The notes beneath the pieces were generated by a model. It ran no database searches. It worked only from the letters and a program-made list of their open reading frames with translations, and was not told where the DNA came from. Below, piece by piece: positions 1 through 9,500 of a stretch of DNA of 45,361 bases (its first letter is position 1; each line of letters opens with the position of its first letter). The stretch is from Planctomycetota bacterium (lineage in GTDB: Bacteria > Planctomycetota > Planctomycetia > Pirellulales > Pirellulaceae), in NCBI GenBank assembly GCA_963204965.1, contig CAUJKA010000133.1:1-45361 (forward strand). The letters run 5' to 3'. The position numbers and the translations under genes are program-made.

Positions 1-1052
1 CTGCTTCCCATCAACCCGACACGCCAGACCTTGCCTTTAAATGGTCCCAAGCCAGCGCCGATTTCAATGTTGTACTCTTGCAGCAGCTTGCGTCGGACGG
101 CTAGATCGTCAACGCCTTCTGGAATCTGCACGGCGTTCAGCGTTGTAAGCGTATGCTCTGGTACATAACCCAGCCCCATCGCCTCAAGTCCGGCTCGCAG
201 CATGCGATGGTTCAGCTCATGGCGAGCGATCCGCTGAGGCAATCCCTCTTCCAGCACCACCTGTAGGGCTTCGCGCAGCGCATAAGTCATGTTGATCGGC
301 GCAGTGTGGTGATAGACGCGGTCCGACCCCCAGTAACTGCGTAGCATGGTCATGTCCAAATACCAGCTGGCCACCTTGGTCTTCCGCGCATCCAATCGCT
401 CCAGTGCTTTGGGAGAAAGCGTGACAGGTGATAGACCAGGAGGGCACCCCAAGCACTTCTGAGTTCCGCTGTAACAAGCGTCGATCTTCAGGCGATCGAC
501 GGGGATGTCTATTCCACCCAGACTCGTCACTGCATCGACGATTAGTAATGCGCCATGCTTTTGGACAATCTCGCAGATCTCTTCCAAGGGCTGGTGCTCG
601 CCGGTGCTTGTTTCAGCGTGAACGATCCCAACGACTTTCGTTGCGGGAAACTGCTTCAAGGCTTGAACGATTTGATCTGGATCAATGCCGCGTCCCCAAG
701 CGGCCTCAACCGCATGCACTTTCGCGCCGTAACGCTCGGCCACATCCTTCATGCGCCCACCGAAGACGCCATTAACGCAGACAATGGCTTCATCACCCGG
801 CTCGATAAGATTGCAAACGCAAGCCTCCATCCCAGCGCTTCCGGTACCCGAAATGGCCAGCGTCATTTCGTTGCGAGTCTGAAAAACTTCGCGCAACATC
901 GCCCGCGTTTCATCCATGATGCGTAGATACTCAGGATCTAGGTGGCCCAGCGTCGGTGCCGACATGGCTCGGAGGATGCGAGCCGATACGTCGCTTGGCC
1001 CAGGCCCCATGAGTACGCGTTGTGGAGGGTTGAGAATGGATGAATGTTGCAT
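1..1052 (-). CDS. Class V aminotransferase, alanine-glyoxylate type (partial, C-terminus beyond window)
   Basis: The minus-strand frame is open from an ATG at 1052 to the window edge, giving 350 residues without a stop, so the C-terminus is missing. It is a PLP-dependent fold-type I enzyme of the alanine-glyoxylate / serine-pyruvate aminotransferase family. Visible family marks are the N-terminal MGPGPS, the LGHLDPEY stretch, the [10 protein letters not shown] glycine-rich loop that binds PLP phosphate, the VDAVTSLGG segment carrying the PLP-ring Asp, and the Schiff-base lysine in SGTQKCLG (about Lys199). The expected reaction is transfer of an amino group to glyoxylate or pyruvate from alanine or serine in the cytoplasm. 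Phosphoserine aminotransferase of the same fold is less likely from these motifs. It is divergent from the GH2 gene, with 287 bp between them in which I see no other gene. Confidence 0.9.
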   Translation of the reverse strand, partial: MQHSSILNPPQRVLMGPGPSDVSARILRAMSAPTLGHLDPEYLRIMDETRAMLREVFQTRNEMTLAISGTGSAGMEACVCNLIEPGDEAIVCVNGVFGGRMKDVAERYGAKVHAVEAAWGRGIDPDQIVQALKQFPATKVVGIVHAETSTGEHQPLEEICEIVQKHGALLIVDAVTSLGGIDIPVDRLKIDACYSGTQKCLGCPPGLSPVTLSPKALERLDARKTKVASWYLDMTMLRSYWGSDRVYHHTAPINMTYALREALQVVLEEGLPQRIARHELNHRMLRAGLEAMGLGYVPEHTLTTLNAVQIPEGVDDLAVRRKLLQEYNIEIGAGLGPFKGKVWRVGLMGS

Positions 1053-1339
1053 GGTAAGGTTGAATGGATCTAAGAGTTGAGACGAGTAACTATCGTAGCC
1101 CAAAGATTGTAGCATATTCACCAATTGATGGGTTGGCCATAAGTGCCTTTCCAACGATGATTGTCGTTGTGAAAAACGCGATTAGCTGTGGCTCGTAATG
1201 CCGATTGGAAGCGTTGAGTCTCACCACATTTCCTGCCGCGCTGACTGCGAACTTCCTGTCACCGTCCCCACCACTCCTGCTCAACACTTTCTCCCGCCAT
1301 AAATCTCGCCAAATCCTACGTGATTGAAATCTGACTGCT

Positions 1340-4300
1340 ATGAGTCTAAGATCAAGTTACATCGCTGTTGCTGTGCTCACTGCAACCATCGCAATCCACG
1401 CGTTAACATGCTCTTCCTCTCTGGCTGATCAGCCACTGATCTTGAAGGACTGGGAAGTTTCTATCGACAATGCCAAGTCGTTTCACCAGACGACGGTACC
1501 GAACACCGTCGAGAATGCTGTCGATGTGAGCTTTGATGGAGTCTCGATCTACAGGACTCAAATCGCAAGTCCAGTTCTGAGATCCAATCAGCGAGCCATC
1601 CTACGCTTTGCGGCTGTTGCCACTCAGGCTAAGGTTTTTCTGAACGACAAGTTACTGGCTGAACATCTTGGCGGTTGGACTCCATTCCTTGTTGACATCA
1701 CTGATAGCATAAAGAACGCAGAGAAGAACCAAGCTGCGCAAAAGAATCGTTTCGAACTGAAAGTTATCGTCGATGAGAAGGTCGGGCATAACACCCAGGG
1801 ATTCTTGCCTGTCGTGACGAATCACTTTAGTGGTATTTGGCAGCCGGTAGAACTCTGGACTGTTGAACACAGTTGGTTGCTGCGAGATCGAATCAGCGTG
1901 CAAGCCACTTCAGGGGGCAAAGCGCTGAGTCTTCAACTGCCGGTTTCGACTTCGCTCAAGGACAAGGAGGAAGTCGATCAACTGCGTTTTGAATTGGCTG
2001 TCTCCGAGTTTCAGGAGAATGAGCCTAGACAATGGACTCAACTCGATTCAAAGCTCGCTCGCAAATCGATGGATGAGAAGTATCCTGCGCTGGCCATGCT
2101 GAAGAACTCGCTCGTGTACTCTGGCGAAGCGGCATGGCCCGAGCAACTAACGCTAAAGCACTGGTCGCCCAATAATCCTTTTCGTTACGCACTTCGCATT
2201 CGGCTCTATAGTGGCGAAACAATGGTCGACGAATACGAACAGGTCTTTGGAGTGCGCGAGTTTGAAACAGAAGGCGAACAGTTCAAGCTCAACGGCAATC
2301 CTGTGTCCCTGCGTGGCATTCTGAACTGGGGCTACTCACCTCCAAGCCTCGCTCCGTCCACCGATCCCAAGTGGATGCGAGATGAGATTGAGTTCGCAAA
2401 AGCGAGGGGCTTCAACCTCATGAAGTTCTGTCTCTTTGTACCGCCCAAGCAGTACTTGGAGCTTTGCGACGAACTTGGGATGCTGGCTTGGGTTGAATAT
2501 CCGACTTGGCATCCTAAGTTGGATGAGAAGCACTTAGCCGAACTACGGCAGGAGTACGCTGAGTTCTTTGCTTTTGATCGCAATCATCCCAGCGTAATTC
2601 TGCGAAGCTTGACCTGCGAAACGGGATCGAGCGCCGAGCTGTCCGTTATTCAGTCGCTTTATGATCAATGCAAAAGCATGATCCCCGGTGCCGTCGTTGA
2701 AGATGACAGCAGTTGGATCTCTTGGAATCGCGTCCACGATTTCTACGATGATCATCCCTACGGAAACAATCACACTTGGGTCAAAACTCTAGCGTCACTG
2801 CGCGAGTACATGAGTTCGCGAGCGACGAAGCCGTTAGCGCTCGGGGAAGCCATCGCCGCGGATACCTGGATTGAACCAAGTTTAACCGAAGTGCAACGCG
2901 CCGCCGCTGATAAAGCGCACGGATCTTGGTCAGTAGCCGACAATCAGCGTTGGGTTCAACAGTTGCAGCAACTGTCCAATGCTCACAACCGCAGATTTGA
3001 ACCTGAAGCGATGTACCAACAATCGGTGCACTATGGCATGTTGATGCGGAAGTTTCAAATCGAAACCTTCCATCGCGAGATGCCTAACGCTGGATATGTG
3101 GTCAGCGTTATTCGCGACTTCCCCAAAGCATCGATGGGACTGATCGATAGTTATGGTCGCGCCAAAACGACGCCGGAGGATTGGCTGTTTCACCAAGATC
3201 GAATGCTGATCTTGAAGACAGAGAATGATCGACGCAGCTTTCAGGCCGGATCGGATGCGTTGGTTTCGATCCTATTGAAAGACTTGATGGAACAATCGTC
3301 GCGTGGGACGCTTTCCGTTGACTTGGTCGATGACGAGGGCAATAGGATCAAAGCTGTAGTCTCGGTCGATGCGGAAAGCGGGAAGAATACAGCGGACGGC
3401 ACACGGAGTGTGCCTGCTACTGGTGGTCAGGTCACGCTAAAGTTCCCCCAAGATAATAATCCGAAGCGATGGAAGATCGTGGCGAAGTACGAATCTGATG
3501 GGCGAGCGACGATCGAGAACGAGTGGCCGATCTGGAGCTTCCCAAACGTAGCAGACAGACTAAAACAACACGAGTTAGTCGTTCATGATTCGGCCAAGTC
3601 ATTGGCTGCTACCCTGAACTTGGTCGGGCAGTCCCCGAGTTCGGCCACTGCAGAACGAGCCGATCAAGTAATTCTCGCAAGTCACTTCGACAATTCGCTT
3701 TTGGATCGCATTCAACGTGGCGGTCGCGTCTTGATGATTCCCGACGTTAAGCCGGGCAGCTTTCCCTTGCAAGCCCATTGGTTTCTCCGCGGCTCTGTTG
3801 TTTCTCTCCCTAAGTCGACCGATCGATGGCACTTGCCTTTTCAGCTCGACCGTCCGGGTAAAAACGTTAAGCAGAACATGTTGGTTGAGCTACAGCACTT
3901 TGACTTAGCCGACCGTGTCGTCGCAAACATGGGGCACTATTTGGATTCCGTAGACCCGATGGTCGTGCTTTGGGATAACCACGACATGCGCGAGACGCGC
4001 ACGCACGGCTTAGTCTTTAAAATGCGATTGGGCGACGGCCTGGTGTTGGTTTCGGCTTTGAATCATCAAGGTGAGACTAATTCGACTGGTCAATGGTTAT
4101 TGGATAAGTGGCTTGAGGAACTTTCATGTCCGCTGCCTGTGGCTACCGACGCGGATCACCAACTCTTAAGTACTCTTCGATGCGAACTGAATCGCAAGGA
4201 GGTATCGTTGGCGACGGACTCGTGGCGTTTTCAAGTCGACGCCGACAACACTGGCATTACCAATGGTTGGACTTCACCCAGATTTAACGACGATAGCTGG

Positions 4301-4678
4301 TCCAGAATCCGCATCGATCGGCATTGGGAAGTACAAGGGCATGCATCTCTGGATGGATGGGCTTGGTATCGCACCAATGTTGAGGTCGATTCGACCTGGC
4401 GCGGCGGCAAGACCTATTTGAATCTCAACGGCATCGATGACTATGCAGATATCTATGTCAATGGAACGAAGATCGCCAGCGTCGGTGACATCGAGAATAA
4501 AAAGACCGCGTTTGAAACCAGAGCTAGCTATGAGATCTCCAAGTTGATCAAAGACGACGGCAAGCTGAGTATCGCGGTTGCCGTTTACGACTGGTTTGGC
4601 GCAGGTGGAATCTTCAGGCCCATCACGCTTTCCACCGAGCCCATGTCGGAGAGTCCACCGATCTTGCTTTCCAAATAG
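1340..4678 (+). CDS. Exported glycoside hydrolase family 2-type protein
   Basis: 1112 residues. The N-terminus is a signal peptide (hydrophobic to about residue 25, then SSSLADQ). Next come a GH2 sugar-binding jelly roll (about 35-180), an immunoglobulin-like domain (about 190-310) and a TIM barrel that starts near FGVREFETEG. A further sandwich domain near 970-1100 (WYRTNVEV, YADIYVNG) looks like a second carbohydrate-binding module. Glu427 (in NHPSVILRSLTCETG) and Glu503 (in LALGEAIAAD) sit where acid/base and nucleophile belong. Their 76-residue spacing equals that of E. coli LacZ Glu461 and Glu537. The Asn that normally precedes the acid/base Glu is Cys426 here, so the activity may be altered. 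The likely role is periplasmic or surface breakdown of a beta-linked polysaccharide; the substrate cannot be told. It appears monocistronic. Confidence 0.88.
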   Translation: MSLRSSYIAVAVLTATIAIHALTCSSSLADQPLILKDWEVSIDNAKSFHQTTVPNTVENAVDVSFDGVSIYRTQIASPVLRSNQRAILRFAAVATQAKVFLNDKLLAEHLGGWTPFLVDITDSIKNAEKNQAAQKNRFELKVIVDEKVGHNTQGFLPVVTNHFSGIWQPVELWTVEHSWLLRDRISVQATSGGKALSLQLPVSTSLKDKEEVDQLRFELAVSEFQENEPRQWTQLDSKLARKSMDEKYPALAMLKNSLVYSGEAAWPEQLTLKHWSPNNPFRYALRIRLYSGETMVDEYEQVFGVREFETEGEQFKLNGNPVSLRGILNWGYSPPSLAPSTDPKWMRDEIEFAKARGFNLMKFCLFVPPKQYLELCDELGMLAWVEYPTWHPKLDEKHLAELRQEYAEFFAFDRNHPSVILRSLTCETGSSAELSVIQSLYDQCKSMIPGAVVEDDSSWISWNRVHDFYDDHPYGNNHTWVKTLASLREYMSSRATKPLALGEAIAADTWIEPSLTEVQRAAADKAHGSWSVADNQRWVQQLQQLSNAHNRRFEPEAMYQQSVHYGMLMRKFQIETFHREMPNAGYVVSVIRDFPKASMGLIDSYGRAKTTPEDWLFHQDRMLILKTENDRRSFQAGSDALVSILLKDLMEQSSRGTLSVDLVDDEGNRIKAVVSVDAESGKNTADGTRSVPATGGQVTLKFPQDNNPKRWKIVAKYESDGRATIENEWPIWSFPNVADRLKQHELVVHDSAKSLAATLNLVGQSPSSATAERADQVILASHFDNSLLDRIQRGGRVLMIPDVKPGSFPLQAHWFLRGSVVSLPKSTDRWHLPFQLDRPGKNVKQNMLVELQHFDLADRVVANMGHYLDSVDPMVVLWDNHDMRETRTHGLVFKMRLGDGLVLVSALNHQGETNSTGQWLLDKWLEELSCPLPVATDADHQLLSTLRCELNRKEVSLATDSWRFQVDADNTGITNGWTSPRFNDDSWSRIRIDRHWEVQGHASLDGWAWYRTNVEVDSTWRGGKTYLNLNGIDDYADIYVNGTKIASVGDIENKKTAFETRASYEISKLIKDDGKLSIAVAVYDWFGAGGIFRPITLSTEPMSESPPILLSK

Positions 4679-4771
4679 CTCTGTTCAGCATCGCCTTTCC
4701 GAACCACAAGAGTGACGCAATCGTCAGCCAGGGCATGGGAAGAACCTCTTGCCCAGCGAAAAGAAATGATC

Positions 4772-4855
4772 TCACGCGAAGCCGCGAAGCTCGCGAAGGA
4801 GGAAGATAAAAGGAATAAGAGTATTGAGTTTTGAATTCTTCGCGTCTTCGCGTGA
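4772..4855. repeat. Palindromic intergenic element built on CGCGAAG
   Basis: The 10-mer TCACGCGAAG at 4772-4781 is matched by its exact reverse complement CTTCGCGTGA at 4846-4855. The left arm repeats the CGCGAAG word three times at short intervals (4776-4799), and the right arm has two copies of the complementary word. The A/T-rich centre holds no gene. It lies just downstream of the GH2 gene and may act as a REP-like element or transcript-end structure. Confidence 0.55.
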
Positions 4856-4966
4856 CACATCTTCTTGGCTGCTGGTAATGAAGCGTAGAACTAGCGTTGC
4901 TGGATTGGCGTAGAGTCAACGTACCTATAGATAGACCGGCAATTTGCGAGCTATGGAGAATACACC

Positions 4967-5470
4967 ATGCGTTACGTCAAAAGTAAAGTGAGTTCGCCAA
5001 AAACTGAACAGTTGTTTACTTCGAATTGCGATCCAGAAACACCCAAACCCATTTTTCCAAGATCGTTATTGCGGTTAGCTGGAATCACTATTGCCTTGTT
5101 ATTCGTTATGCTTTTAACGATGACTGATTTTCTGACGCGGGGAGGGATCTCATGTCTACCGGCTACAGAACGTGACACTCTTCTTCGCATTGGACAATCC
5201 GGCATTCGAATTGAAACTAAGCGAATCACAGGCTTTGGTGCGCCTGCGCATATCATCCCCAAAGTCAGATGGCAATTGTCTACAGGTATTTATGCCGTGA
5301 CTGGTGTAACGCTTCACAATGCCGAGATGATCGACATTCGACCGATAATCCCCGAACTCCGCAAGCTTAGCGGCTTGAAAGAGATTAATGCCCCCTATCT
5401 TACCGACGTTCAAATTGAATCCGTTCAACAAAAGTTTCCAAATGTAGTCGTTTCCAATCGTTCCAATTAG
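4967..5470 (+). CDS. Hypothetical protein with one membrane segment
   Basis: 167 residues, family not recognised. A polar N-terminal tail of about 34 residues precedes one hydrophobic segment (about 35-52, LRLAGITIALLFVMLLTM), so the rest probably lies outside the cytoplasmic membrane. The C-terminal part (IRPIIPELRKLSGLKEINAPYLTDVQIESVQQKFPNV) has the spacing of one or two leucine-rich-like repeats. The ATG follows GGAG after a short gap, which supports the start. It precedes the NADAR gene on the same strand by 88 bp. The size and coding appearance suggest a real gene; the function is unknown. Confidence 0.6.
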   Translation: MRYVKSKVSSPKTEQLFTSNCDPETPKPIFPRSLLRLAGITIALLFVMLLTMTDFLTRGGISCLPATERDTLLRIGQSGIRIETKRITGFGAPAHIIPKVRWQLSTGIYAVTGVTLHNAEMIDIRPIIPELRKLSGLKEINAPYLTDVQIESVQQKFPNVVVSNRSN

Positions 5471-5558
5471 TCGACATTGTCATTGCCTCCAGGTCGATCT
5501 TCACTCAGCTAGGACGAATTGGTAAAAAGCGAGAAGATACAAGGACTCGAAACGCACC

Positions 5559-6023
5559 ATGACTATCTACTTCTACAGCCGGACCGACGAATATGGCGAC
5601 TTCTGCAATTTCTCGTCGCATGGGTTTGAGCTTGATGGTGTTTATTGGAAGACAGTCGAGCATTACTTTCAGGCACAGAAGTTTGCTGGTACGGACCACT
5701 TCGCCGCAATTCACCGAGCCCGCACGCCTGCGGACGCAAAGGAACTAGGCCGAACTACCAAGATACCTCTTCGCCAAGACTGGGAGAGCGTGAAAGACTC
5801 GGTGATGCTTCGAGCTGTTTATCGTAAATTCGAAACACATGCGGATATTCGCAAGCGACTTCTGGATACTAATGACGAGGAGCTTGTCGAAAACGCGCCA
5901 GGCGATTACTACTGGGGTTGCGGCGCCGATGGATCAGGACAAAACAGACTTGGCAAGATACTAATGGACGTACGTGAGCAACTGCGAAACTCTCAGGCTT
6001 CTGATGAAGGTAAAGCGAAGTAG
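5559..6023 (+). CDS. NADAR family protein (YbiA-like, formerly DUF1768)
   Basis: 154 residues, normal for the family. Family features are the N-terminal F-YS---EYGDFCNFS pattern, the KTVEHYFQAQKF motif, the A-KELGR segment, the R--DWESVKD--M piece and the C-terminal PGDYYWGCGADGSGQNRLGKILM. NADAR proteins are N-glycosidases. YbiA-type members were linked to removing damaged riboflavin-pathway intermediates, and others reverse guanine ADP-ribosylation of DNA in toxin-antitoxin pairs. No DarT-like toxin is encoded beside it here, so the metabolic or stand-alone repair role is the simpler reading. AAGGA lies 11 bases upstream of the ATG. The next gene starts two bases after its stop, so the pair is probably cotranscribed. 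Confidence 0.88.
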   Translation: MTIYFYSRTDEYGDFCNFSSHGFELDGVYWKTVEHYFQAQKFAGTDHFAAIHRARTPADAKELGRTTKIPLRQDWESVKDSVMLRAVYRKFETHADIRKRLLDTNDEELVENAPGDYYWGCGADGSGQNRLGKILMDVREQLRNSQASDEGKAK

Positions 6024-6025
6024 CT

Positions 6026-6475
6026 ATGTGGCTCTACTGGAATCGTAATCAGTATCCTCAACCTGGGGTACGAATCGGGCTGTTAGTCCTTAGTTTACTT
6101 TTTTGTTTCCTTGGCTGTATTTCGTCTCCGATTAGGCAACTAAAAACGCGCGGCACAGTTGAAGCAATCACAATTTCAGGCAACAGGAATTTAGGTGACT
6201 CACAGGTTCGCTTAAGCGATCCAGACGACATCGAAGAGATACTCGAGAGTGTTCGCGCAATTCGAGGTATCAAATTCATTCGAGCGAACTTTGATTTGCA
6301 ATCTGCCCAAGTTCTAACAATCGAAATCATCCAAAAAGATAAGGCTTCAAAATTGGTAATGGTCAGTGGATTTATGGCTGTCCCCGGTGACGATACCGGA
6401 GTTTACTATGATTCCAGCAAGCAGGTCCAGGCAAAGCTCTGGGAACGACTGTTGGAGCATCTCGATCAGAATTGA
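6026..6475 (+). CDS. Small lipoprotein-like hypothetical
   Basis: 149 residues, family not recognised. The N-terminus has a basic/aromatic stretch, a hydrophobic run (IGLLVLSLLFCFLGC, about residues 18-32) and a cysteine that could be a lipidation site, although FLG-C is not an ideal lipobox. The mature part is mixed alpha/beta with SDPDDIEEILESVRAIRG and VLTIEIIQKDK segments. It starts two bases after the NADAR stop codon, with the end of that gene supplying any ribosome-binding site, which points to translational coupling. A function shared with NADAR is possible but not shown. Confidence 0.6.
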   Translation: MWLYWNRNQYPQPGVRIGLLVLSLLFCFLGCISSPIRQLKTRGTVEAITISGNRNLGDSQVRLSDPDDIEEILESVRAIRGIKFIRANFDLQSAQVLTIEIIQKDKASKLVMVSGFMAVPGDDTGVYYDSSKQVQAKLWERLLEHLDQN

Positions 6476-6496
6476 GGATCAATTAGCCAAAATCAA

Positions 6497-6523
6497 GTCG
6501 CGCTAGGATCACCTTCGCGCGAC
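6497..6523. terminator. Hairpin between convergent genes
   Basis: GTCGCGC at 6497-6503 pairs perfectly with GCGCGAC at 6517-6523 across a 13-base loop. It sits between the stop of the lipoprotein-like gene and the convergent stop of the giant gene, so it may help end transcription from either side. There is no T-run, so it is not a textbook intrinsic terminator. Confidence 0.35.
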
Positions 6524-6557
6524 ATCAGACTAGCAGGACGAACAGCGTACATGACAA

Positions 6558-9500
6558 TTAATTGCCCGCAGCCAACTCTTGCTCCTGAAGTGTTGGAAGT
6601 GTCTTAGGCCATTGGCCCGAATAGCTCAATTTGCGAACTTGAGCTTCGGTATTGGAATAGTGAAACAATCCAAAGTGCCTTTGGTTGGCCGGAACCTTAA
6701 CAGGCAGCGTGGCAATCGAAACACCATTGACTTGAATGGTCAATTCGTCACCCTTCAACTCCATTCGCATTTGATTCCAACTATCTCCCTTGAGCGTCGG
6801 TGTTTGTGCGCCTTCAACCGATTGGCGATTATCCGGCAGTAGGTTCTCGGTTTGAGAAGACAGATTGGTCAAGCGATGAACTTCGAGAGGCTTGCCATCC
6901 CGCACGATCAACGCATCACCTGCAATGGTCGGATGGACTTCAGCCTTGCCCACCGAGTACCAGAATTCGTACTCGACGACACCATCCTCCAACATGGGCC
7001 GTTGGTAGCGAATGAACGACTCCAAGTCCTCAGCACTGTGAATATTCGTTTTGGCTGAACCCGTTAGCTTGTCACCCTGGAATTGCCATTGCGCATTGTC
7101 GTTAAAGCCGATCACTTCACCGTAAAAGTCCGCACGCCAACCGTGGCTTACACCGACGCCGATCAAGTCGAGCCTTTCAGGGATCTCTGGCTGTCCGGTA
7201 ATTCGCAGATTCTCGATGCGGCCTTCAAAGCTCACATCGTGCGATTGCAACACCACCCACGGATCTGGAGGAGACGGAAAGATGTGCTGGTAAACCTGAA
7301 CACCATTGGTCCACGTTGTCACCGTGTTACCATCGACTTGGATCTTGAAGTTGGAAACATCTTTGGCTTTGAAGTCGGGGACATCCAAGGGACTGCCCGA
7401 CAGATTTGAGCTGCGCATCAAGGTCATCACCTTGACGTTTTGCTGGTCGTGATTCGGTTCCGCCGCGTGCATGCCGTAGCCTATAGAAACTTCTTTATAG
7501 CCCCAAGTCGTTCTATCTGCGGTGATCTCAAATTTGCCTCGCAGAGGCGATTGGAAATAGAGCTGGCTGAAACTTTCAGCAGGATAGTGCTGCACTTTGC
7601 CATTGGTACCAAGCCAAGTGGACGCACGACTGTCACGAACCATGGCATCGCCTTGTCGAAGGTCCACTGCTGTCCATTGCTTAAGCGGTTGGACCGGCTT
7701 GTTGCCATCACCCACTTGGTTCAGCAGCCTTAGATCGCCTAGTAGTCCGCCAATCACACGCCCCAGTTGACGATTGCCTGACTGACGATTCTCATCGCGT
7801 TCAAGCTTTTGCAGTTTTTCCGCAATCGCTAAAGCCTGAGGTCTCACTGTTGCATTTTGTGAAGAGCCCAATGCCGCCACAAAACATGCTGTATAAGTTG
7901 GCAACGGATCAGCAACTGAGCCCACATTTGATTCGGCAACAGCAGTAGCTCCCGTTTCCGATGAACCAGCATCGATACTCTCTTGCAACGACTTTAAGAG
8001 CTGTTCTGCGACGCTGTCTTGCTTGGACTCAATGGCCAACAGCGTTTGAAGAGCCTTTGCCGATGCAGTCAGTTCGGGTTGGCCTGCTGCACGTTGTTCG
8101 ATCAACTTGGAAATCTGCTCAGTCTTGCCAAGCTTTTGAGCAACCCGCACAAGTTCCACAGCGGGGCAGTCCAACTGTAGCCAAGAACGACCTAGCAACG
8201 GCGGATTCGCTGTCGGTGCCGGTTGATCGCCAGACAGCCCATCGCGAACGGAGAAATAGAGTCGCAGGCGGTTTGTTTCCGAAGGAATAACCCAAGCTTT
8301 CAACATTTCCAGAGCTTGCTCGGGAGGCAATTGCCGCGCCTCGCGCGCGATTTGACCAGCGTTCACGCGAATCGTTTCATCGTTGGTGACGATTGCCATC
8401 GCCTTGGCGTATGCGTCACTTGAATCGCCAGACATTTCGTAAACCTGGTTGATCATCGCTGGCTCAAACTTCTCTGGCCAATTGCCGCTCATCCTAATAT
8501 TGCGGACCATGGAATCCTGTTGTTTTTGTCGGTAGAAGCCAAATACAGTGCTCGCCGATTCGTCGACAGGTCGCTCGAATACCAGTGTGCCATTCAAGAT
8601 GATTTGAACGTTCGAACCGACAAGCTTCAGTTCGACATCATTCCATTCGTTGGATTTCAACGGCAGCGAACCGCCATTCTTTTGATACTGTAACTCGAAC
8701 TTGAGGTTGTCAGGCTCAAGCCCAAAGCGTTTAGAAGTCGCTTCACTATCAAAGATGAAACGCGTCTTAACACCTTCAGGTGCCAGCAGGAAAGCAAGAC
8801 GGCCTAGTGCAGGATGAGCGACGGTGCCAAACGCTTTGTAGAAGTACTGATATCGGATCGACTCGCCATCCCTTACAGCTCGCTGATAGTATATCCAGGA
8901 TGACGCCGACGAATCGCTCGATGCCGGCTTAGCAGTACCTACCAAAACATCATTCTTGGCTTGCCAGTCATAGTCGGTCGGCTCCTCATTTTGATAATAG
9001 CTTATCTCGTCATTCTCATTAGCGGCCTTCTCATTCATCAATCGCTTGCGTGGCTGGGATCCATTCATAAATTGACAGTTCCAGCCGTCCATTGCATCAC
9101 CCTTAAGTAGCGAAACTTCGCGAGGGATCAAAGGCGCACCTTCCACTGAAAAGTTCTGCCACGACAAAGTTTGATTGCGCTCCGCGGCAATGCTTAGCCA
9201 AGGATAGGTTCCCGAGTACTTCTCTTGGTACACCTCACGTCCATCAACCAAATATCGAATCTGTCCGGCAGCGAGCTCGATTGCGACGCGAGCCGTCCCA
9301 CTTCCTTGCAAGCTCTGCATCCTGCGAACAACAAAGTCGTGTCCGCTGGACGACACCAAGCGGCCACTGTCTAGATCCAGCCAAAGCCCCCCAAAGCCAC
9401 CAGCACCAACTCCAACGTTGGTTCTACCAACCTCGAAGGAGATTTTGAAGTCGCCGTCGAGAGGGTATTGCCAAACTTTGGTACTCGCAGGTTCGCTGCC

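Noticed and set aside
1090..1287. Minus-strand open frame of 65 codons between the aminotransferase and GH2 genes
   Set aside because: It is short, with no ribosome-binding site or recognisable pattern, and lies in a promoter region.
5559..6023. NADAR as antitoxin of a DarT-type toxin pair
   Set aside because: Neither neighbour resembles an ADP-ribosyltransferase; the upstream product is a small membrane protein.
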